Shown: positions 1-4,667 of the stretch, one piece after another
Position numbering within the stretch: position 1 is the stretch's first letter
Layout: each line of letters starts with the position of its first letter
Source of the DNA: Proteobacteria bacterium UBA3413
GTDB taxonomy: Bacteria > Pseudomonadota > Gammaproteobacteria > Magnimaribacterales > D2472
DNA length: 6,205 nt
Assembly: GCA_002358345.1 (NCBI GenBank)
Contig: DEOR01000018.1
Location: forward strand, 14,343-20,547
Direction: 5' to 3'
Position numbers and translations under genes: made by a program
Notes under the pieces: model-generated
What the model was told of the DNA's origin: nothing
Database searches by the model: none
What the model saw: only the letters and a program-made list of their open reading frames with translations

Positions 1-19
1 TACCACCCCTAGTAATTAC

Positions 20-33
20 TGATATCGTTGTCA
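20..33. promoter_or_regulatory. Probable LacI-family operator upstream of the regulator gene
   Basis: The site reads TGATATCGTTGTCA, an imperfect palindrome (four of five arm pairs) around a central CG, the usual form of LacI-family operators. It differs at one base from the perfect-arm copy at 3171-3184, and the identity continues downstream (17 of 20 positions over 20-39 against 3171-3190). Its right half, TTGTCA, doubles as a candidate -35 box, so bound repressor would block the promoter. The inference is autoregulation by the adjacent LacI-type protein. The weaker left arm may mean weaker binding than at the zwf site. Confidence 0.7.
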
Positions 34-57
34 ACTAAGCTAAATTATCATTAAAAT
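28..57 (+). promoter_or_regulatory. Candidate sigma-70 promoter for the LacI-family gene
   Basis: A -35 box TTGTCA (28-33, 5/6 consensus) and a -10 box TAAAAT (52-57, 5/6) are separated by 18 bp. The -10 box ends 17 nt before the ATG at 75, so the predicted leader is only about 10 nt. The -35 box is the right half of the operator. The same arrangement recurs in front of zwf, which strengthens the call. No transcript evidence is available. Confidence 0.55.
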
Positions 58-74
58 AGTAAGATAAAGCAAAT

Positions 75-1100
75 ATGCCACGACAAATGCCTGTAACAAT
101 CAAAGATGTCTCCAATGATGCAGGGGTATCAATTAAGACGGTCTCTAGAGTCATCAACAAGGAAAAGAATGTTTCCGAGAAGACCAAAGAGATTGTTATT
201 AAATCTATTCAAAAACTAGGGTTTAAGCCTAATAAAAGCGCTCAAAGCCTTAGATCAAAACGGTCGCACATGATTGCTTTGCTGTATAACAATCCAAATA
301 AACATTATTTAGCAGACATTCAAGGCGGCATATTAAGGCTCTGCAAGGAAACAGGCTATAACCTTGTATTGCAGGAATGTGATTATACAAACGTTAACCT
401 GGGATTAGAGATCACTGAGTTTATTGATGATTTTAGTATCGATGGATTGATTGTCACTCCACCCTTAAGCGATATGAATGAATTCTTAGAACATCTCAAT
501 CAAACCCAAACAGAATACTCAATCATTGCCCCAAGTAATACTAGAAAAGTAAAATCTTACGTCTCATCAAATGATTATGAAGCGAGCTACGCTATGACAA
601 ATAAAATTATTAATAAGGGTCACTTGAATATTGGATTTATTAAGGGCCATCACAAACATTCAGCATCCCACTTAAGATTTAATGGTTTTACAGAGGCATT
701 AAAAGATCGGGGAATGAGCCTAAACAGTGAATGGGTCAAGGAAGGTAATTTTAGTTTTGATTCAGGGTTTAGCGCTGGATTAGAGCTCTTGAAATCTCAT
801 AACAAACCTTCGGTTATTTTTGCTAGCAATGATTATATGGCAGCTGGGGTCATGAAGGCTGCGCAAATGAATGGTATTAATATTCCCTTAGATTTATCGC
901 TTGTTGGCTTTGATGACTCGCCACTTGCCGCGCAGCTCTGGCCATCTTTAACAACTATTCGTCAGCCCGTGGAGGATATGGCCTATCACGCCGCTAGATT
1001 GCTGTTAGGAAATATTGATGGGTTAAGCGAAGAGATGGATTCCAAAGAATTTATCTCTGAATTAATATTAAGAGAGTCTCTAATTAACCTAATAGATTAA
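75..1100 (+). CDS. LacI-family transcriptional regulator, probable regulator of the Entner-Doudoroff/pyk locus
   Basis: The 341-residue protein has the full LacI/GalR layout at normal length. An N-terminal helix-turn-helix occupies about residues 7-29 (VTIKDVSNDAGVS, then recognition helix IKTVSRVIN). A hinge helix lies at about 53-63 and contains Leu59, the equivalent of the leucine that LacI inserts into the central CG of its operator. Gln57 stands where the hinge usually has Arg (A-R-x-L). A periplasmic-binding-protein-like sensor domain fills about 66-341, with the typical FASNDYMAAG and GFDDSPLAAQLWPSLTTIRQP stretches. The ligand cannot be read from the sequence; a sugar or sugar phosphate is the family norm. 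ATG 75 is preferred because its distance from the promoter matches that of zwf; ATG 87 would also keep the whole HTH. There is no good Shine-Dalgarno sequence. The matching palindromes here and at pyk-zwf make it the likely local repressor, comparable in role to GntR or Cra of E. coli but not assignable to either. Its stop overlaps the convergent marC-like gene by 17 bp. Confidence 0.93.
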   Translation: MPRQMPVTIKDVSNDAGVSIKTVSRVINKEKNVSEKTKEIVIKSIQKLGFKPNKSAQSLRSKRSHMIALLYNNPNKHYLADIQGGILRLCKETGYNLVLQECDYTNVNLGLEITEFIDDFSIDGLIVTPPLSDMNEFLEHLNQTQTEYSIIAPSNTRKVKSYVSSNDYEASYAMTNKIINKGHLNIGFIKGHHKHSASHLRFNGFTEALKDRGMSLNSEWVKEGNFSFDSGFSAGLELLKSHNKPSVIFASNDYMAAGVMKAAQMNGINIPLDLSLVGFDDSPLAAQLWPSLTTIRQPVEDMAYHAARLLLGNIDGLSEEMDSKEFISELILRESLINLID

Positions 1101-1112
1101 AAGATTCTCTTA
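1069..1112. terminator. Weak candidate hairpin at the convergent gene ends
   Basis: Bases 1069-1079 can pair with 1102-1112 over 11 positions (ten Watson-Crick, one G-U on the plus strand) around a 22-nt loop that contains both stop codons. No strong T tract follows on either strand, the loop is large and the stem is A+T-rich. It is therefore a poor intrinsic terminator, listed only as the best structure between the two convergent genes. Confidence 0.2.
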
Positions 1113-1716
1113 TACCGCTGACAACAAACTCAATAGCCAAGGCCCCAAGTAAAATACCAAATATTTTTTGAATAACAACGATAATTGTTGGGCTGACCCG
1201 TTTTGCAAGATTGGCGGATAGCCACATTGCCAAGGCAGCCAAGGCAATAATAAAGATGATGGGAGTAAAATTTATAATCATCTCAAGAGGGTCTGAAGAG
1301 CGTTGCTCTGCAATAAGTAAGGCGGCAGTCATTGCGCCAGGACCAGCGATTAGAGGGGTAGCAATAGGAAAGATAGCTAAAGACTGCAGAGACTCGTCAT
1401 CAAGCGCAACATCAGCTGTATTCTGCCTTCTCTCTTGGCGTTGCTCCAAAACCATCTGAAAAGCTATAGCAATAAGAAATAAACCACCAATAATCTTAAA
1501 TGAGCTCATTGAGATTCCCATCACTGCCAATACAGAACCTCCAAATAACCAAAAAGCAGCCAGGATACCAAAAGCCACCAAACTGGCATGAATGTAGACT
1601 TTTTTACATTCTTGTTTAGTCAGACCTTGAGTAAGACTCGCAAAAATAGGAATTAATGCGATCGGATCTACCGCCACAAATAATAAAATAATGCTTTCTA
1701 TAGCTTGATCAAACAT
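1084..1716 (-). CDS. MarC/UPF0056-family integral membrane protein
   Basis: The 210-residue protein is strongly hydrophobic with about six membrane segments (roughly residues 5-27, 43-66, 70-90, 113-136, 147-168 and 178-200), the usual size and layout of the MarC family. Family hallmarks seen are VDPIALIPIF near the N-terminus (16-25) and FPIATPLIAGPGAMT (116-130), with a polar, charged loop at about 91-111 between the two halves. It acts in the inner membrane. Its role is not established; the original link to multiple antibiotic resistance is not supported for MarC, and a transport role is only supposed from topology. The ATG at 1716 is chosen because MFDQAIESIILLFVAVDPIALIP is a normal family N-terminus. 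An upstream TTG (1773) would add 19 non-family residues overlapping pyk. The start lies one nucleotide after the pyk stop (TAA-T-ATG) with no clear ribosome binding site, so translation is probably coupled to pyk. Confidence 0.9.
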   Translation of the reverse strand: MFDQAIESIILLFVAVDPIALIPIFASLTQGLTKQECKKVYIHASLVAFGILAAFWLFGGSVLAVMGISMSSFKIIGGLFLIAIAFQMVLEQRQERRQNTADVALDDESLQSLAIFPIATPLIAGPGAMTAALLIAEQRSSDPLEMIINFTPIIFIIALAALAMWLSANLAKRVSPTIIVVIQKIFGILLGALAIEFVVSGIRESFNLLG

Positions 1717-1717
1717 A

Positions 1718-3130
1718 TTAAGTAGAGATAATCTGAATGGAATCTGAATGAGAGGCTGAGTAAACCCCACCAATTAAAACAAATTTTAATGATTTTTTTG
1801 AACGAACTTTTGATCTCAGAATTAATTTAATCTTATTGATAGTTGATGCTTGATTTGAGATTGATTTCATATAGTGGGGCTGCATGCCCCCTACTAAGCT
1901 AAGTTGCTGAAAAGTATCTAAGTTATTAGTAAATGCATAAATAGGCATCCTAAAAGGTTTGGTGCTTGAAATAACATCTGCAGTTTGACCCGATCGAGTC
2001 ACCACTACTATTCCATCTGCATCAATTCTTGAGGCAAGATCTCTTGCGCCAATTGCAATATTTTGCCAATCTGATTTGTCGCTAAGAAATTCTTCGTACC
2101 CCAGGGTCCTAAAATTTTCAGTTTTAGCAGCAATCTTCTTCAGCATCTTGATACATTGAACGGGGTATTTACCTACGCTGGTTTCCCCTGATAGCATGAC
2201 AGCATCAGCGCCTTCATAGATTGCATTAGCTACGTCAGTAACTTCAGCTCTGGTGGGTGTTGGATTTACAATCATAGACTCAAGAAGATGAGTTGCAACA
2301 ATGGATCGCTTGCCCCACTTTGCAGTTGCATACATGATTCTTCTTTGGATATTGGGTAAGTCAGCCAAGTCTGTTTCAATGCCAAGATCTCCTCTTGCAA
2401 CCATCACTATGTCAGTAGCTTTGGTAATCTCATGAATATTGTCTAACCCTTCTTGATTTTCAATTTTTGCAATAATTTTAGCAGACGATTTATTTTTTTT
2501 AAGAATGGCCCTTAGCTCATGAATATCCTGAGCACTCCTAACAAATGAAAGTGCAATAAAGCTTATGTTATTTTTTATTGCTAAATTAATATCCTTGCGA
2601 TCCTTCTTTGTGATGGACGGAAGGTCTACCCTTACCCCTGGGAGATTGACATGGCGCTTGCTACCTAACTTGCCCCCATCAAGGACTTTGCATGTTAAAT
2701 TTTCATTGTCCTTGGCTAGAACTCTAAAATTAATTAGCCCATTATCTATACTGATCCTTGAGCCCTTGGACACACTCTTAATGAGGCCTTTGTAGTTTAT
2801 CTGGATAGATGAAGTCTCAACGTCAAGATCCTCTCTAATGGTTAGATTTACAATATCTCCAACCTTGAGGTCAATATCACCTTGATAAACACCCGTTCTA
2901 ATTTCAGGGCCCTGAGTATCAAGTAATAGACCAATAGGACCATAATCAGCAGATTGCTCGGCATTAATTTGACGAACTAGATCTATAACATTTTGCGCGT
3001 CTTTATGTGTCGCATGAGACATATTTATTCTTGCAACATTCATGCCCGCCTTATGGAGTTTCTTTAATACATCATATGTATCAGTACAGGGACCAATTGT
3101 AGCTATGATTTTTGTTTTTATGGCGTTCAT
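1718..3130 (-). CDS. pyk: Pyruvate kinase
   Basis: This cytosolic enzyme converts phosphoenolpyruvate and ADP to pyruvate and ATP, the last step shared by glycolysis and the Entner-Doudoroff route. At 470 residues it has normal length. Visible motifs, numbered from the ATG at 3130, are TKIIATIGP at the N-terminus, RINMSH (34-39, K+/phosphate site), LDTQGPEIRTG at about 70-80, the B-domain lid at about 71-168, and HVNLPG. These are followed by IIAKIENQEG with catalytic Lys222 and metal ligand Glu224, then VARGDLGIE with Asp248, PTRAEVTDVANAIYEGADAVMLSGET, and a C-terminal domain from about 350. Gln73 replaces the Lys of PykF-type LDTKGPEIR, as in E. coli PykA. The usual ATQMLESM reads ATHLLESM. 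The start is ATG 3130, giving MNAIKTKI as in PykF; a GTG at 3139 is possible. No strong Shine-Dalgarno sequence is seen. The gene is divergent from zwf across the shared operator and leads into the MarC-family gene. Confidence 0.96.
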   Translation of the reverse strand: MNAIKTKIIATIGPCTDTYDVLKKLHKAGMNVARINMSHATHKDAQNVIDLVRQINAEQSADYGPIGLLLDTQGPEIRTGVYQGDIDLKVGDIVNLTIREDLDVETSSIQINYKGLIKSVSKGSRISIDNGLINFRVLAKDNENLTCKVLDGGKLGSKRHVNLPGVRVDLPSITKKDRKDINLAIKNNISFIALSFVRSAQDIHELRAILKKNKSSAKIIAKIENQEGLDNIHEITKATDIVMVARGDLGIETDLADLPNIQRRIMYATAKWGKRSIVATHLLESMIVNPTPTRAEVTDVANAIYEGADAVMLSGETSVGKYPVQCIKMLKKIAAKTENFRTLGYEEFLSDKSDWQNIAIGARDLASRIDADGIVVVTRSGQTADVISSTKPFRMPIYAFTNNLDTFQQLSLVGGMQPHYMKSISNQASTINKIKLILRSKVRSKKSLKFVLIGGVYSASHSDSIQIIST

Positions 3131-3155
3131 GCTTCGCACTATACTCGATATTCCA

Positions 3156-3185
3156 TTAATATGAATAATTTGACATCGTTGTCAG
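3156..3185 (-). promoter_or_regulatory. Candidate promoter for pyk-marC
   Basis: Read on the minus strand, CTGACA (3185-3180, 5/6 to the -35 consensus) and TATTAA (3161-3156, 4/6 to the -10 consensus) are 18 bp apart. That would start transcription near 3149, about 19 nt before the ATG at 3130. The -35 box overlaps the palindrome at 3171-3184, so the same bound repressor could block both directions. The match is modest and other spacings are possible. Confidence 0.35.
3171..3184. promoter_or_regulatory. Probable LacI-family operator between pyk and zwf
   Basis: TGACATCGTTGTCA is a 14-bp palindrome with perfect 5-bp arms (TGACA/TGTCA) and a central CG, fitting the LacI-family pattern in which the hinge leucine enters the central step. 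A one-mismatch copy lies in front of the LacI-family gene at 20-33. It sits 40 nt before the zwf ATG and 40 nt before the pyk ATG, inside the candidate -35 regions of both. It does not resemble the HexR site that I recall for zwf in many other gammaproteobacteria. Confidence 0.75.
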
Positions 3186-3207
3186 TTAAGGAGTATTCTT
3201 TTATACA
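3179..3207 (+). promoter_or_regulatory. Candidate sigma-70 promoter for zwf-edd
   Basis: TTGTCA (3179-3184) and TATACA (3202-3207) are 17 bp apart, and the -10 box ends 17 nt before the zwf ATG, exactly as in front of the LacI-family gene. An alternative pair is consensus TTGACA (3170-3175) with TATTCT (3194-3199), 18 bp apart. In both readings the -35 box lies in or overlaps the operator, so repression by steric exclusion is expected whichever pair is used. The predicted leader is about 10-20 nt. Confidence 0.55.
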
Positions 3208-3224
3208 AGCAATTAATCAATTCA

Positions 3225-4667
3225 ATGAATTTATTTATATTTGGTGGTACTGGCGATCTAGCAGGAAGAAAGCTGCTGCCGGCTCTGTACCGGCATCACA
3301 AAGCAGAAAGGTTAAATCCTGAAACTCAAATATATGGCATTGGATCTAGAGAAATAGATACAAAGACCTATAGGGAAGATACTAAAAAGAATCTAGAAAT
3401 TTATCTCGAACCTGAGGAATATAGCGAGCAATCTATCGATACTTTTTTGCTATTAGTTCAGTACAAAAAAATTAATTTTAATATTTCGAATGATTTTCAA
3501 TCGTTGCGAGATATAACGACTGCAAACGAAAGAAATCTTTATTATTTAGCAGTTTCGCCATCATTCTACAAAATAATAGCTGATAACTTAAGCAATCAAT
3601 CATTGATCGGCCCCTCCTCTTCTATCATTGTAGAAAAACCAATCGGCACAAATCTTCTATCATCCGTAGAAATTAATGAGGCTCTCGCAAAGCATTTTGC
3701 AGAAAATCAGATTTTTAGAATCGATCATTATCTTGGCAAAGAAGCAGTGCAGAACCTACTAGCTCTAAGGTTTGGGAATATACTATTTGAAAAAATCTGG
3801 TCCAATGTGGCGGTAGATCATATTCAAATTACAGTTGCCGAGACACTTGGATTAGAGAATAGAGGTTCATATTACGATCACACTGGGGCGATCAAAGATA
3901 TGCTTCAAAATCATCTGCTGCAAATCTTATGCCTAGTAGCAATGGAACCACCAACAAGTGTGAATTCTGAGTCTATAAGAGATGAAAAATTAAAAGTACT
4001 TCGATCTCTCCGCCATATAGAGATGAATTCAATACAAGATCATTGTGTCATTGGTCAATACAAAGACGGAGCCATTCATTCAACGCCAAAGATAGCTTAC
4101 AGGGGCGAGGAAGGCGTTCAAGACGAAAGTAAAACAGAAACATTTGTTGCGCTAAAAGTATGGATAGATAATTGGCGATGGTCAGGAGTACCCTTCTTTT
4201 TGAGAACAGGAAAGCGCATGACTGAAAAACGCTCTGAAATAGTCATACAATTTAAGTCCGTCCCCCTTAATATTTTTGATTCAAAAAAGATTCAAAAAGA
4301 TAATCAATTGATCATCAGACTTCAGCCCGAAGAAAGCATTAAACTGAAAATTATGATTAAAAAACCCTCAGCTTCAGGATTTCAATTACAAGAACTGCCC
4401 CTAGACCTTCTCTTTAATGATTATTATGAAGACGATCCTCTGGATGCCTATGAAAGACTTTTGATGGATGTGATTGATAATAAGCCTTCGTTATTCATGC
4501 GTCGAGACGAAGTTGAGACAGCCTGGGTATTTATTGATGGGTTGATTGACTCAATCTCTAATGGTGGCTTAAGTCTCTCTAAATATAACGCTGGAAGTTG
4601 GGGCCCTTCAAGCTCGGATTTACTTATCTCACAGCATAATTCTAAATGGAACAATGAGGATGAGTAG
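3225..4667 (+). CDS. zwf: Glucose-6-phosphate 1-dehydrogenase
   Basis: This cytosolic enzyme oxidises glucose 6-phosphate to 6-phosphogluconolactone with reduction of NAD(P)+, the entry step of the Entner-Doudoroff and oxidative pentose phosphate routes. The 480 residues compare with 491 in E. coli and align without large gaps. The Rossmann motif FIFGGTGDLAGRKLLP starts at residue 4 (GxxGDLA at 7-13), followed by EKPIG (137-141). The substrate and catalytic signature is RIDHYLGKE (165-173), with the second conserved histidine in DMLQNHLLQIL (His230). Further on come SIRDEKLKVLRSLRHI, DNWRWSGVPFFLRTGKRM, DAYERLLMDV and RRDEVETAW. At the end of the second strand E. coli has GVGR where this protein has GIGSR, so the Arg expected to bind the NADP 2'-phosphate is displaced by one position. 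ATG 3225 is used; the frame is open upstream, but no nearer start exists and there is no Shine-Dalgarno sequence next to the ATG. It is first in an operon with edd. Confidence 0.97.
   Translation: MNLFIFGGTGDLAGRKLLPALYRHHKAERLNPETQIYGIGSREIDTKTYREDTKKNLEIYLEPEEYSEQSIDTFLLLVQYKKINFNISNDFQSLRDITTANERNLYYLAVSPSFYKIIADNLSNQSLIGPSSSIIVEKPIGTNLLSSVEINEALAKHFAENQIFRIDHYLGKEAVQNLLALRFGNILFEKIWSNVAVDHIQITVAETLGLENRGSYYDHTGAIKDMLQNHLLQILCLVAMEPPTSVNSESIRDEKLKVLRSLRHIEMNSIQDHCVIGQYKDGAIHSTPKIAYRGEEGVQDESKTETFVALKVWIDNWRWSGVPFFLRTGKRMTEKRSEIVIQFKSVPLNIFDSKKIQKDNQLIIRLQPEESIKLKIMIKKPSASGFQLQELPLDLLFNDYYEDDPLDAYERLLMDVIDNKPSLFMRRDEVETAWVFIDGLIDSISNGGLSLSKYNAGSWGPSSSDLLISQHNSKWNNEDE
4656..4660 (+). promoter_or_regulatory. 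Ribosome binding site of edd inside the end of zwf
   Basis: GAGGA lies 7 nt before the edd ATG, within the last codons of zwf. It is the only good Shine-Dalgarno sequence at any start in the window, and it fixes the edd start at the ATG immediately after the zwf stop TAG. Confidence 0.75.

Noticed and set aside
1119..1132. TGACAAC half-site near the end of the MarC-family gene
   Set aside because: It has no central CG in register and no matching second arm, and it lies inside a coding region.
1211..1459. Plus-strand open frame opposite the MarC-family gene
   Set aside because: It is antisense to a well-supported family protein, with no recognisable product or start signal.
1717..1773. N-terminal extension of the MarC-family protein from a TTG start
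   Set aside because: The extra 19 residues are not family-like and overlap pyk; ATG 1716 gives a typical MarC N-terminus.
2565..2795. Plus-strand open frame opposite pyk
   Set aside because: It lies wholly within the pyruvate kinase gene on the other strand and its translation resembles no protein I recognise.
3188..3193. AAGGAG as a Shine-Dalgarno sequence for zwf
   Set aside because: It lies 31 nt before the ATG, no nearer in-frame standard start exists, and it falls within the candidate promoter spacer, so it is probably not at a usable place in the mRNA.
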